DNA from: an uncultured Saprospiraceae bacterium
GTDB taxonomy: Bacteria; Bacteroidota; Bacteroidia; Chitinophagales; Saprospiraceae
Length of the DNA stretch: 64,000 nt
Direction: 5' to 3'
Assembly: GCA_938018185.1 (NCBI GenBank)
Contig: CALIIW010000128.1
Location: forward strand, 1-64,000
Below, one piece after another: positions 25,104 to 35,300 of the stretch. A program made the translations under genes and the position numbers. The first letter of the stretch is position 1; every line of letters begins with the position of its first letter. The notes beneath the pieces were generated by a model that made no database searches, was not told the DNA's origin, and saw only the letters and a list, made by a program, of their open reading frames with translations.

Positions 25104-27230
25104 TTATGCTTCTTGTGCTTGTGTTTGATAAGATGAAATAAGTTTTTTCTGAATATCTGGCAGTACTGGCATGTACTCTGAAAATCTCCGAGTAAATTTT
25201 GCCCGACCTTGAGAAATCGACCTCAAGGTTGAAGAGTACTGATACAATTCTGCCAACGGTACTTTAACCGAAATTTTCTGATAATGCCCTTCTGAGCCCA
25301 TCCCTTGGATGATGGCTCTTCTAGTTTGGAGATCTCCCATGATATCTCCCATGACTTCATCAGAACATAAAATCTCCATACTATAAATAGGTTCTAAAAG
25401 CTGTGGACCTGCAGATTCAAAATTTTCTTTAAAGACCATTGAAGAGGCAATCATAAAAGCCATATCATTAGAGTCGACAGGATGCATTTTCCCATCATAA
25501 ATACAGACCCTTAAATTTTGACAGTTCGAGCCAGTCAGTGGTCCTTCTTCCATTTTCTGAAGGATTCCCTTTTTGATTGCATTAGAATATTTTGCATCAA
25601 TTGATCCTCCAACAATGCACCAATAATAAACCAACTTGCCTCCCCAAGGCAAAGTTTCTTCTTCCTTTTTTCTAACGGTCATATCAGAAGGATCAGGCAT
25701 CCCTTCAAAGTAAGGTTCAATTCTCATATGAACCTCTCCAAACTGGCCAGAACCACCAGATTGTTTTTTATGACGATAAGAACCGTTTGCTTTTTTTGTG
25801 ATTGTTTCTCTGTAAGGAATTTTAGGTCTTTCAAATTCCATCAAGATATCGTTTACTTTTTCGATTCTATATTTGGTTATATCTAAATGCAGTTGTCCTT
25901 GACCATGAAGCAAGGTTTGCTTTAATGCTTTCGATTGTTCAATAATAAGTGTTGGATCTTCCGCAGCAATCTGATTTAAAGCTTTCATCAGCTTTTCCAT
26001 ATCATTTTTACTCGGCGGATTAACTGCCACTCTGATTCTTGATTCTGGAAACACCATTGGCGCAACTTTCATTTCAGATCCTTTGGTCGACAAAGTTTCA
26101 TTTGTCTTTGTCTCCTTAAGTTTTACAGTTACTCCAAGATCTCCTGCACAAAGACTTTCTTCTGAGTTTCTATTTTTTCCATTTGAGGAAAATATTTGTG
26201 ATATTCTTTCTGTAGATCTATTGTCTGTATTTACAAGTTCATCCCCACTTCTGACAGTGCCTTGGCAAACTTTAAAATAACTCACATTTCCAACTCTAGG
26301 CTCCGACATTGTTTTATAGACAAATAAACAAGTAGGACCTGTTGAGTTAATATTCATGATTGTGCCATCTGCCATTTCTACTTCTGATCTGTCAGCTGGT
26401 GATGGGCAAATATCATTGATAAAGCCCATTATTCTGCCTGAACCCATGTTTCTTGTTGAAGAACAACAAAAGACAGGATATATTTCTTGCTTGGTTATTG
26501 CCAATCGTAATCCTTCAGCAAGTTCTTCTTCATTAAGAGAACCCTCCTCAAAGAATTTCTCCATCAGTGCTTCATCGTTTTCTGCAGCTGCTTCGACCAA
26601 TTGGTTATGCATTTCTTGAGCCCGATTTAATTCAGACTCTGGAATTTCTTTTTTCTCAGGTTTGCCACCATCTACTGGAAATACATAAAGCGTCATCCGC
26701 AATGCATCCACTATTGTATTAAAACCTTCGCCTTGGTTTAATGGGTATTGAACTGGCAAAACTTTATTGCCAAATCTAGCTTTTGCTTGTTCTAGGGTTG
26801 TATCAAAATCTGCTTTTTCGTTGTCTACTTGGTTTATTACAAAAATTGATGGGGTTTTATACTTTTCAACATACTCCCAAACCAACTCGGTTCCTACCTC
26901 CACACCAGATCTTGCGTTTAGTATAATGACTGCTGTGTCTGTCACTTTAAGAGCTGAAATAACTTCTCCACCAAAATCATCCAATCCTGGTGTATCGATG
27001 ATGTTAATTTTAGAATCCTTCCATTTTGCGTTCATCAAAGTTGCGAATATAGAATTTCCTCTTTCGCTTTCGATGTTTGTATAGTCTGAGACTGTATTCC
27101 TTTCTTCTATCGACCCTCGCCTACTTGTTGATTTTGATTCAAACAACATGGTTTCAGCGAAGGTCGTTTTCCCACACCCAGAATGCCCCAATAGGACCAC
27201 ATTCCGTAAGTTTTTTGTATTGTAACTCAT
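25104..27230 (-). CDS. EF-G-like translational GTPase (second-type elongation factor G)
   Basis: 708 residues. The GTPase domain has G1 GHSGCGKTT (about 15-23), G3 DTPG (about 79) and G4 NQVD where NKxD is usual. Domains II-V follow with EF-G order (PSKNDMEKLMKALNQIAAEDPTL in domain III; GGSGQFGEVHMRIEP in IV; PIYSMEILCSDEVMGDIMGDL in V). The divergence from canonical EF-G (switch I RGNSIFATL, G4 Gln) marks the EF-G2/EF-G-like branch that coexists with a canonical FusA in many bacteria. Role in translocation or recycling is therefore not certain. It is monocistronic, with a terminator on the 3' side. Confidence 0.88.
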   Translation of the reverse strand: MSYNTKNLRNVVLLGHSGCGKTTFAETMLFESKSTSRRGSIEERNTVSDYTNIESERGNSIFATLMNAKWKDSKINIIDTPGLDDFGGEVISALKVTDTAVIILNARSGVEVGTELVWEYVEKYKTPSIFVINQVDNEKADFDTTLEQAKARFGNKVLPVQYPLNQGEGFNTIVDALRMTLYVFPVDGGKPEKKEIPESELNRAQEMHNQLVEAAAENDEALMEKFFEEGSLNEEELAEGLRLAITKQEIYPVFCCSSTRNMGSGRIMGFINDICPSPADRSEVEMADGTIMNINSTGPTCLFVYKTMSEPRVGNVSYFKVCQGTVRSGDELVNTDNRSTERISQIFSSNGKNRNSEESLCAGDLGVTVKLKETKTNETLSTKGSEMKVAPMVFPESRIRVAVNPPSKNDMEKLMKALNQIAAEDPTLIIEQSKALKQTLLHGQGQLHLDITKYRIEKVNDILMEFERPKIPYRETITKKANGSYRHKKQSGGSGQFGEVHMRIEPYFEGMPDPSDMTVRKKEEETLPWGGKLVYYWCIVGGSIDAKYSNAIKKGILQKMEEGPLTGSNCQNLRVCIYDGKMHPVDSNDMAFMIASSMVFKENFESAGPQLLEPIYSMEILCSDEVMGDIMGDLQTRRAIIQGMGSEGHYQKISVKVPLAELYQYSSTLRSISQGRAKFTRRFSEYMPVLPDIQKKLISSYQTQAQEA

Positions 27231-27592
27231 GGTCGCACAATTTTTTCAGGTTAAAAAATATGGATTATAAAATATTCGTCTGACTGTTCATAGAATGGAA
27301 CAATTAAATTAGGAAAATTTAATGAATAGACAAAGAATTACCTGCTTAATTAGCCAAAGGAAGTATAGTATTTTGAATTATACTTTAAAGGATAGAGGAT
27401 TTGCTAGTACTTATTAGGAATATAGTAGATGTGATTGTGACCAAAACAAGCTAAAGATTGAAGCAGAGCATGCGTTCTATCTTATAAAGAAAATGAATCT
27501 AAATGCTAGAGTCTTTAGATTTAAAAATGTTTGAACAAACGAGCATCCAAATATTAAAATATTTGACTACTCGTTTGCTCATTTGCCTAAAA
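27231..27592. other. Gene-free 362-bp stretch between the EF-G-like and S46 genes
   Basis: It should contain the EF-G-like gene promoter at the low-coordinate side. I see no convincing -7/-33 pair and no gene; the longest start-to-stop stretches are about 30 codons with no family look. The high-coordinate end carries the palindrome listed separately. Confidence 0.5.
27536..27577 (-). terminator. 42-bp palindromic hairpin after the S46 peptidase gene
   Basis: CAAACGAG (27536-27543) pairs with CTCGTTTG (27570-27577), and inside it CAAATATT pairs with AATATTTG; a 4-nt by 4-nt internal mismatch lies between. It is 15 bp past the S46 stop codon. The T-run that follows on the minus strand is broken (CATTTTTAAAT), so termination is likely but not certain. 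Confidence 0.5.
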
Positions 27593-29857
27593 CTATCTAT
27601 TTGGCGCCTTGCCTTTCACTTTATTTTTGGCTTTTATTTTCGCTTTCTTACCTGATTTTACATCTGTCTTTACACTTGGGTTCAACTTCACCTCCTCCGC
27701 TTTTTTCGGATTAACCAATTTCATCTCATCCACCAAATGTCCAGCACCTGCATACTTGTCTACAATAAATAAAACAAATCTGATGTCTACCATGATGTTT
27801 CTACAAATGGAAGGATCATAATTAATATCACTCATTGTGCCTTCCCAAACCCTATCAAAATTCAATCCGATTAGATTGCCATGCGCATCGATGGCTGGTG
27901 ATCCAGAATTTCCTCCAGTAGTATGATTAGAACCAATAAAACAGACTGGCATTTTACCATTGTCAGCATATGGACCATAGTCTTTTGCTGCATGTAAATC
28001 TCTTAGTTTTTCTGGAACATCAAATTCATAATCTCCTGGCTTGTATTTTGCCATGACTCCATCAAGATAAGTCACCGGCGTATAATAAACGGCATCTCTC
28101 GGGTGGTAGCCGTTTACTTTGCCATAAGACACACGCATGGTGCTGTTGGCATCTGGAAAGAATCTTCTCTCTGGAAATACCTCCATCAAAGCCTTCATAT
28201 AAATACGTTGAAGCTCTGATATCTCTGTATTGAGTGCGGTGTATTTTGGTTCAACATTTTCATTGTATGCCTTGGTAAGTTTTTGCCCAAAGTCATAAGC
28301 AGGATCCTTTTTTATCGCTTCAACTGCTTTTTCTGGCTCCATTGAAAATACTTTGGTTGTCGCTTCTGCATTGGTAAACATGGTATTGTCATATACCGAA
28401 TTTGCAAGTCCTTGGTAGCCTGATCTTAACATAGGTACTAGAGGATCACTCAAAGCTGCAATAGGAACTTCGGCTGTATATTTTTCAATTAGCGCAGTAA
28501 AAACTTCTTTGTCAATTGTAGCATTATAGTCTTTAAAAAAATTGCCCATGTAGCCACTCAACCTATTTTTATAGGCATTGTACCCTTCTGCCCCATTGTT
28601 TTCATATACTGAAACCAGGCGATTTAAATAATTCATATTTCTTAAAAGCTCGACATTTCTGAACACGATCTCATTGTACATGTCCCTACTCAAAGCATAA
28701 GGCTCTATTTCCTTATACAACTTTTCGAAACGAGGCAAAATATCTCGATAAGGAATCAAGGCCTTATCCTTTACAGATACTTTTTCTGTGAATTCTTTCT
28801 CAAGTTTATGTTTTTTTCCAATCCCATCAGTTGCTTTAATACCTGTACTTTCTCCAATCCATTTTTTCCAATAATTGGCAACTCGTGCAAACTTAGAAGC
28901 ATATTGAAGCCTTGTCTTTTCATCTTGTCTCATATACTTATCGATGATGTTCAAAGCTGATTCTCTAATTCCAATTTTTGCAGGATTCAAAACATCTACT
29001 GTTTGGGATACTGCATAAGAAGGTAAATACTGATTGGTTCTACCTGGAAAACCAAAAACCAAAGTGAAATCTCCTTCTTCAATTCCATCCATAGAAATTG
29101 GAAGAAAATGTTTAGGCTTGAATGGAACATTTTCTTTTGAATATTCAGCGGGCAAATTATCCGGACCAGCATAAATTCTAAAAAGACTAAAATCTCCCGT
29201 ATGTCTAGGCCATACCCAGTTGTCTGTGTCTGAACCGAATTTCCCTATTGATTCAGGTGGTGCTCCAACCATTCTTACGTCTTTGTAAGTTCTAGTTACA
29301 AATAAAAAGTATTGATTCCCTTTGAAGAAAGGTTTGATCATCACGTCATCATAAGACTCTATCTGCTTGGCTTTTTTAACGGCATCAAGATTTTTATCAA
29401 TGGCAGATTGCCTTTCTTTAGAAGTCATATTTTCATTCACTCCTTTTAAAATCTGTTCTGTAACATCTTCCATACTAACTATAAAAGTGGCAACCAAATC
29501 TTGATTAGGCAATTCTTCTGATTTGTTCATTGCCCAAAATCCATCTCTTAGATAATTATTTTCTAAAGTACTATGACTTTGAATTTGGCTATAGCCACAA
29601 TGATGGTTTGTCAATAAAAGCCCTTCTGCAGAAATCAACTCAGAAGTACAACCACCATTAAAATGAACGATGGCGTCTTTTAAGGAACCTTTGTTTATGC
29701 TATAGATGTCTTCCGCAGACATCTTCATCCCCATGTCTTGCATCTCCTGTTCATTTAGTGCTTTTAAGAGAAAAGGAAGCCACATGCCTTCTCCTGCAAG
29801 CAAGATATTCGCGCAGAAAACCAAAATAATTACTTTAACAATCCGGATACTGTACAT
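27593..29857 (-). CDS. S46-family dipeptidyl peptidase, DPP11 type (Asp/Glu-specific)
   Basis: 754 residues with a signal peptide. The chymotrypsin-like S46 fold is marked by the catalytic His near 86-87 in LLTNHHCGY and Ser near 649 in TGGNSGSPAID. Eighteen residues after that Ser the sequence is NFDRVWEG; in Porphyromonas DPP11 an Arg at this position (673, Ser 655) sets specificity for Asp/Glu at P1, while DPP7 has Gly. The enzyme should thus release acidic dipeptides in the periplasm or at the surface. The last ~35 residues are very Lys-rich (KSGKKAKIKAKNKVKGK), an unusual tail that might bind the cell surface. Monocistronic. Confidence 0.93.
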   Translation of the reverse strand: MYSIRIVKVIILVFCANILLAGEGMWLPFLLKALNEQEMQDMGMKMSAEDIYSINKGSLKDAIVHFNGGCTSELISAEGLLLTNHHCGYSQIQSHSTLENNYLRDGFWAMNKSEELPNQDLVATFIVSMEDVTEQILKGVNENMTSKERQSAIDKNLDAVKKAKQIESYDDVMIKPFFKGNQYFLFVTRTYKDVRMVGAPPESIGKFGSDTDNWVWPRHTGDFSLFRIYAGPDNLPAEYSKENVPFKPKHFLPISMDGIEEGDFTLVFGFPGRTNQYLPSYAVSQTVDVLNPAKIGIRESALNIIDKYMRQDEKTRLQYASKFARVANYWKKWIGESTGIKATDGIGKKHKLEKEFTEKVSVKDKALIPYRDILPRFEKLYKEIEPYALSRDMYNEIVFRNVELLRNMNYLNRLVSVYENNGAEGYNAYKNRLSGYMGNFFKDYNATIDKEVFTALIEKYTAEVPIAALSDPLVPMLRSGYQGLANSVYDNTMFTNAEATTKVFSMEPEKAVEAIKKDPAYDFGQKLTKAYNENVEPKYTALNTEISELQRIYMKALMEVFPERRFFPDANSTMRVSYGKVNGYHPRDAVYYTPVTYLDGVMAKYKPGDYEFDVPEKLRDLHAAKDYGPYADNGKMPVCFIGSNHTTGGNSGSPAIDAHGNLIGLNFDRVWEGTMSDINYDPSICRNIMVDIRFVLFIVDKYAGAGHLVDEMKLVNPKKAEEVKLNPSVKTDVKSGKKAKIKAKNKVKGKAPNR

Positions 29858-30033
29858 TTCTTATTTTTTTATTTCTTTAAATTTGATAGTAGTTTCAAAG
29901 GCTTATTTGAATCAAAGCACTTTGAGGGCATTCCAAAAATAACAATATTCTTGCTCTTTTATGGCATAAGGCATTCTATCCTAGCAACTTTTTATTACCA
30001 AATCACAGTATTTTCATACCTTAAAAAAAAAAA

Positions 30034-30903
30034 ATGATGAAAAGGAGGCGATTTATTAAAAAAAGTGCCCAAGCTGCAGTCGTACCTGCAATGACTGGTT
30101 TACACTTTTCTAGCAGTTTTATTTCTCAAAAAGAAAATTTGAAAAACAATATCAATCACTCCGTTTGTAGATGGTGCTATAGCAAGATGCCAATGGGGCA
30201 ACTTATTGAAGGTGCTAAGGAAATAGGGGTTCAATCTATAGAACTACTAGATCCTTCTGAATGGGAGGAAGTATTAAAAAGTGGGCTCTCTTGCGCCCTT
30301 TCCAATGGTAGCACCTTGGGAATCCCAAATGGCTTTAATAATCCAGCAAATCATTTAGAGCTAAGCAAGCAATACCTAAAACTCATTCCATTGGCAGCTG
30401 AGAAAGGAATCAAACAAATAATATGTTTTAGCGGCAATAGAAATAAGCTCACAGACGAACAAGGACTTGAAAACTGTGCAGCTGGTCTAGATAGAGTTGT
30501 AAAGCTAGCAGCTCAATATGATATTATCATTACCATGGAATTGCTAAACTCAATAGTCGACCACAAAGACTATATGTGTGACCATACTGCTTGGGGAGTT
30601 AAATTGGTAGACAAAATTGGTAGCCCACATTTTAAATTGCTTTATGATATCTATCATATGCAGATTATGGAAGGCAATGTAATTGCTAACATCACTGAAT
30701 ACAAAGATTATATTTCACATTTCCATACAGGAGGAGTACCTGGAAGAAATGAAATAGATCATAGTCAAGAGTTGAATTATCCTGCCATCATGGAAGCTAT
30801 CGTTAAAAACGGTTTTGAGGGTTTTGTAGCTCAAGAATTTATTCCAACTAGAAATAAGCCTCTAGATTCATTGCAAGATTGTGTTTTGATTTGCGATGTT
30901 TAA
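30034..30903 (+). CDS. Tat-exported hydroxypyruvate isomerase-like TIM-barrel protein
   Basis: 289 residues. The N-terminus MMKRRRFIKKSAQAAVVPAM carries a twin-arginine signal (RRRFIKK). The rest is a sugar-phosphate isomerase/AP endonuclease 2 TIM barrel (HSVCRWCYSKMPMGQLIEGA, ITMELLNSIVDHKDYMCDH, FKLLYDIYHMQIMEGNV, HFHTGGVPGRNEID, GFVAQEFIPT). The acidic and His residues that would bind a metal in Hyi-type enzymes are present (E, D, H, E in those segments). An exported isomerase or epimerase of a small sugar acid is likely; the substrate is unknown. The gene is followed at 30977 by a phosphoesterase gene on the same strand. Confidence 0.88.
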   Translation: MMKRRRFIKKSAQAAVVPAMTGLHFSSSFISQKENLKNNINHSVCRWCYSKMPMGQLIEGAKEIGVQSIELLDPSEWEEVLKSGLSCALSNGSTLGIPNGFNNPANHLELSKQYLKLIPLAAEKGIKQIICFSGNRNKLTDEQGLENCAAGLDRVVKLAAQYDIIITMELLNSIVDHKDYMCDHTAWGVKLVDKIGSPHFKLLYDIYHMQIMEGNVIANITEYKDYISHFHTGGVPGRNEIDHSQELNYPAIMEAIVKNGFEGFVAQEFIPTRNKPLDSLQDCVLICDV

Positions 30904-30976
30904 GAAATTTAAAATCATTAAACACAAGCATTGAAATTGAATATTTTTGGTTCAATTTCCGAAAATTAAATCAAAA

Positions 30977-31726
30977 ATGATCATCGTACAAATAACAGAC
31001 CTCCATATAGGTCAAGCCAATGCAGATACCTACGGAGTAGATATTCGCCATAACTTTTTAATGGTATTAGGGGAACTCAAAACCTTAGATCCTGATTACA
31101 TCGTTATCACAGGAGATTTGTGTTATGAGTATGGAGAGTTGGAAATCTATCGCTGGATTAAATCAAAAATGGATAATCTAAAGATTCCTTATTTAGTGAT
31201 TCCAGGCAATCATGATGATAGTGCAATGATGCGAGAAGTTTTTGAAATAGAGTATACTCAAGAAGAAGACGAAATATTCTTTGCCAAGAGACTTGGCAAA
31301 CAACGGGCACTTTTCTTAGACAGCTCTCAGGCATCTATGTCTGATATTCAGCTCAAATGGCTCAAAAGACAATTAAAACAATCCGCTGATGAGCCTCTTT
31401 TGATTTTTACTCATTATCCGCCGATGAAAGCAGGAGTGCCTTTCATGGATACTAAACATAGCTATAAAGAAAGCTCAGAACTTTTAGAAATCTTGGAAGA
31501 ATACCCTTCAAATATTTATTTATTCTGTGGACATTATCATATAGACAGGTTGCTATCTCAAAAGAAGCTTCACGTTCAAATAAGTCCATCCATCATTTGC
31601 CAAATAGACTCCTATTCAAAAGAATTTAAAATAGATCATTATAAAGCTGGGTATCGAGTAATTGAGTTAAGTAAAGAAAGCTTGATTACTAGTTTACATT
31701 ACTTAGAAGGAAAGATGTTGGCTTAG
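30977..31726 (+). CDS. Calcineurin-like metallophosphoesterase (CpdA/Icc-like)
   Basis: 249 residues from the ATG at 30977 (MIIVQITDLHIG). An in-frame TTG at 30947 is possible but the ATG places the first metal motif at the normal distance from the N-terminus. Motifs in order: DLHIG, GDLCYEYGE, GNHDD, THYPP, GHYHIDR. These are the five blocks of class III cyclic-nucleotide phosphodiesterases of the CpdA type, dinuclear-metal enzymes of the cytoplasm. cAMP as substrate is plausible, not shown. It probably shares transcription with the upstream Tat-exported protein. Confidence 0.9.
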   Translation: MIIVQITDLHIGQANADTYGVDIRHNFLMVLGELKTLDPDYIVITGDLCYEYGELEIYRWIKSKMDNLKIPYLVIPGNHDDSAMMREVFEIEYTQEEDEIFFAKRLGKQRALFLDSSQASMSDIQLKWLKRQLKQSADEPLLIFTHYPPMKAGVPFMDTKHSYKESSELLEILEEYPSNIYLFCGHYHIDRLLSQKKLHVQISPSIICQIDSYSKEFKIDHYKAGYRVIELSKESLITSLHYLEGKMLA

Positions 31727-31775
31727 GAAATGAAGGAAATAATGAGAGTCTTTTAAAATTACAGGTAGGCCTAAA

Positions 31776-31843
31776 AAAATAGTAAGTCGTAACAACAAGT
31801 GTTACGACCCACTACAACAAATTATAATCCCATGAACATATCC
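31776..31843 (+). repeat. Hairpin repeat, copy 1
   Basis: A 68-bp unit. AAAATAGTAAGTCGT opens it; GTCGTAACA pairs with TGTTACGAC around ACAAG, with an outer TAGT/ACTA pairing. A conserved 3' part ends in CCCATGAACATATCC. Copy 2 lies 130 bp further. From the ATG in the conserved part a 22-codon reading (MNISELVTALKRF...) runs to a stop at 31900. It could be the end of a vanished mobile element or a REP-like unit; I cannot name it. Confidence 0.7.
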
Positions 31844-31905
31844 GAATTAGTAACCGCGCTTAAACGGTTTTTAGTTTTGATCTCCTCCCTCCATTCTTGA
31901 GTTTG

Positions 31906-31972
31906 AAAATAGTAAGTCGTCCCTCAGCGGGACAACTCACTACCAACAAATTATAATCCCATGAACATATCC
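31906..31972 (+). repeat. Hairpin repeat, copy 2
   Basis: A 67-bp unit with the same 5' block (AAAATAGTAAGTCGT) and the same 3' part ending CCCATGAACATATCC. Its stem GTCGTCCC / GGGACAAC around TCAGC differs in sequence from copy 1 but keeps pairing. The reading from the shared ATG stops after nine codons. The pair of copies fills most of the 31727-31972 gap. Confidence 0.7.
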
Positions 31973-32230
31973 AAAACTATTATTTATTAAATGTTAACCA
32001 GTATTTAATAAAATGTCTCTTTATTGATTAATAATTGTTTTTAACCAATTTGATATTACAATAATCTATATTATTTCTAGGTTCAACAAATACAAAAAAA
32101 GTCTATTGTGAAATATTTATTTATGATATGAAAATAAATTAATTGCAACAAACCCCTATTTTATTGAATAGTTATATACTATCGCTTGTTATTTTGTGAA
32201 AAAATTATCAAAATAAATCCTTTATAATCC
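31973..32230. other. AT-rich gene-free stretch
   Basis: Between the hairpin repeats and the subtilase terminator there is about 260 bp of very AT-rich sequence. I see no gene, tRNA or convincing promoter in it. Confidence 0.5.
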
Positions 32231-32265
32231 AAAAAAAAAGGGTGATATTTTTTCAAATACACCCT
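32231..32265 (-). terminator. Intrinsic terminator of subtilase A
   Basis: AGGGTG (32239-32244) pairs with CACCCT (32260-32265); on the minus strand nine T follow. The same structure recurs after subtilase B. Confidence 0.85.
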
Positions 32266-32313
32266 AATTTTTGTCAATAAATTTCAGTTTGCCCAAATAA
32301 GAAGTCCATGGTA

Positions 32314-35300
32314 CTAATTCAAATGTTTAGAAATTTTTCTAAAAATCTGTCTTTTACCCATTTGAATTCTCAATAAATAAATACCTACAGGTAGGTTTTT
32401 ATCCAAATCAAATTTAAAAACATTCAATCCACCTTTTAATTCTTTAGATTGCCCCATTCTCTGAATTCCTGAAACATCGTATAATTTAAACTCAGCTTCT
32501 GACTCATATTGATTATGCAATTGAACAGTAATGTCATTTGTAAAAGGATTTGGGTAGACCTTAAGATCCTCTTCCAATACATCTTTTACTCCTAAGGGGA
32601 GATCTTCAAAGACAATATCGTCCAATCTCATTCTTCCTTCTCCAATTAGTTCAAATTTTATCTGAGTACTAGCACTTAAAAATTGACCATTATTTGTTAG
32701 CGTAGATGTAATATTGTAATTGTTACTATTTTTCCATTCATCCGCTTTATCTAGATCCGAAAGAAGAATCCATTCATCTAGGTCACTTCCTCTTAGGTAA
32801 ACAAGTGCTCTTAGCGCATCGTGTTGGTACTTGAAGTTCATATAGATTTGATGATCTGAATAAAACGAGCTAGCATTCAGAGTTATCTGGGAATGACTTG
32901 TACTATTTTCAATGTTGTAAATATTTAAAGAATGATTTCCACTTTGTACTTCCATACGAATATGATTCATATCATTGCCTCCATTTACATAATCCCATTT
33001 TTCCAAACTCCTTAATCCAATCCTTGAATCGTCAATAAGAAATGGCTCGTTCCCATTAAAAGATTCAATGTAAGGAAGTTGGATTGGTTCATTGCTCAAT
33101 TGTTGAACATGGAAAGTCCCAATTAGACTATCATTATCAAGAAATAAATCTTCCTTTGAGGATATCCAAGCATCAAAATAATAGTTGCCAACTTCACTTA
33201 GGTCAAAGCCATGATCAAAAGGATAATTCACTTCCATACCACTGTAAAGGATTGAGTCAAAATCTTCTTCTACTTCAATTTCATCATTGAGTCTTGCATG
33301 AAATTTAATTTCATTTAAATCTTCTCTGCCTATGTTTTTAATTTGCATGGAAAGGATTTCATTATCAGTTAAGGAAAGAGAGGTAAACGCTCTACCTGTT
33401 GTTATCCCTGACAGCTCCTTCAATTTTATATCTACATCTCTAGGGCAAGAATTCACCTCTTCAAATATTGCTGAAACAGCAATTGTTCTCTCTGTTCTTT
33501 CTCCACTACTGTGAATTCCTTGCACTGCTATCCAATAGGTTTTATCGAGTTCAAAAGCAGCTTCTATTTCGAAATGTTCAGATTCTGTTGTTCCTTTGCT
33601 TATCATCTCACCTTCTTCATATAAGAAGATTTCGTATGATGCCATCTCATACAATCTATCCCAAGTCAATTTCAATAGATCTTGACACAAGGCTGTGGCT
33701 ACTAAATTTCTAGGCGTCTCTAAAATATTAAATGGTAAAATATTACTACTACTTGCTCCGTTTCTTAATACTCTTATATACCCTGCTGTAGTAGAGGTCA
33801 CTGGTACTTTCCATATTATATTTGTTCTATTCGCAGAAATTTTTTCTGCAATCGGATGCCAAATTTGACCACCATCTATTGAGAAATCAATTGTATAAGA
33901 ATCATTTGAAGAGCCATAATCTACCCACGATATAGGATACTCTTGACCCGGTATCAAACTTTCTTTTCCAACAGGATAAATCAAATCCAAATTGTTCTCT
34001 AGAAAATCATAAACAAGATTAAATCTCTGTCCTCCGAAAGGCACAGACTTCCCTTTTACGATGAGCTTATATGTTCCTGGAATAGGATTGTATATTGTAA
34101 CTTGTTCTATATTATTCAAATTGTCAATTCCTTGTTTTGCTGGATCATCTACTTTGGCAGGATCTGCATTTAATATCAAAGGATTAAATCTTATTCCATT
34201 TGGATCTTCTACCATCAAATCCAAGTTGTTTACCAAGGCAATTGCTGGGTAAGCTTCTGATTCATGATCATGCCAATAATTCATGATTTTTAATTTATCT
34301 ATACCAGCAGGAACAATGATTTGTTTTATTATCTCCTCTCCATCGTAAACTTCATCTACAAAATAGTTTTTATCTTCAATGCAGTCTAGAGCGTTTGCCA
34401 GATTAGCTAATCCGAAGCCATATTTATAATCGGGACCTAGGTTGCCAAGATCTTCTGCGGTATTGCAAATAATCGCTTTCATCAAGTCACCATAAGCTTG
34501 TGCACCATTTATTTGCTTGTATTTTTCATACATCAAGGCCAAACAACCTGTCACTGCTGGAGTCGCCATGCTTGTCCCACTATTTACAAAGTAATTGTTA
34601 TCTCTTCCTGTTGAAATAACATTAACCCCAACTCCAACAATCTCTGGCTTGATCCTTCCATCTGCTACTGGGCCTTTAGCCGACATGGAAGATAATTTCT
34701 TCTCTTCATCAACGGCTCCAATTGTAAGGACATTTTTTGCAGAACCATAAAATTTCAAAACAGTGTTAAACCCTTGTGGAAAATCTCCACAAACATTTGT
34801 TCCATTATTACCCGCCGCAAATAAATGCAATAATTGAGGAATTTCTCTCAGCTGCTTATCTAGACTCAGGCTATTATAATTATAGGCTCCATTATATTCA
34901 CAATCAAATTGGACTCCCCAAGAATTGTTTGTCAAAACCATGTTATGTTGCTTATAATATTCTTCTGCATTATTAATAATATTTTGAGTCTTAGCAATTA
35001 CCAAAGTAGACTGAGGAGCTACTCCCTTATGTCTTGGATCTAAAAGACCTCTTCCTGCAATTGTTCCTGATACATGATCTCCATGTGCTCCAAAGTTTGC
35101 AGCAGGCTCTTCTGTTTCGTCAAAATGAAATCCTTTGTTGTCAATGTGATCTCCCAGCGCTCCACCATCACCTACTCCAATTACAACTCCTTGGCCTTCT
35201 AAAGCTATTCCATGCATCCCACTATTAGCATATTTTGCACCTTGCAATGCAGCAACCTCATAATTTAATGGGATCAACTCTGGCGTTATGAAATCAACAA

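Noticed and set aside
31832-31900. 22-codon reading starting MNISELVTALKRF after hairpin repeat 1
   Set aside because: Not called as a gene: in copy 2 the same start stops after nine codons. Noted only as a possible remnant of a longer protein.
31776-31972. CRISPR-like repeat array
   Set aside because: Only two copies, long spacing, internal hairpins that differ between copies, and no cas genes nearby.
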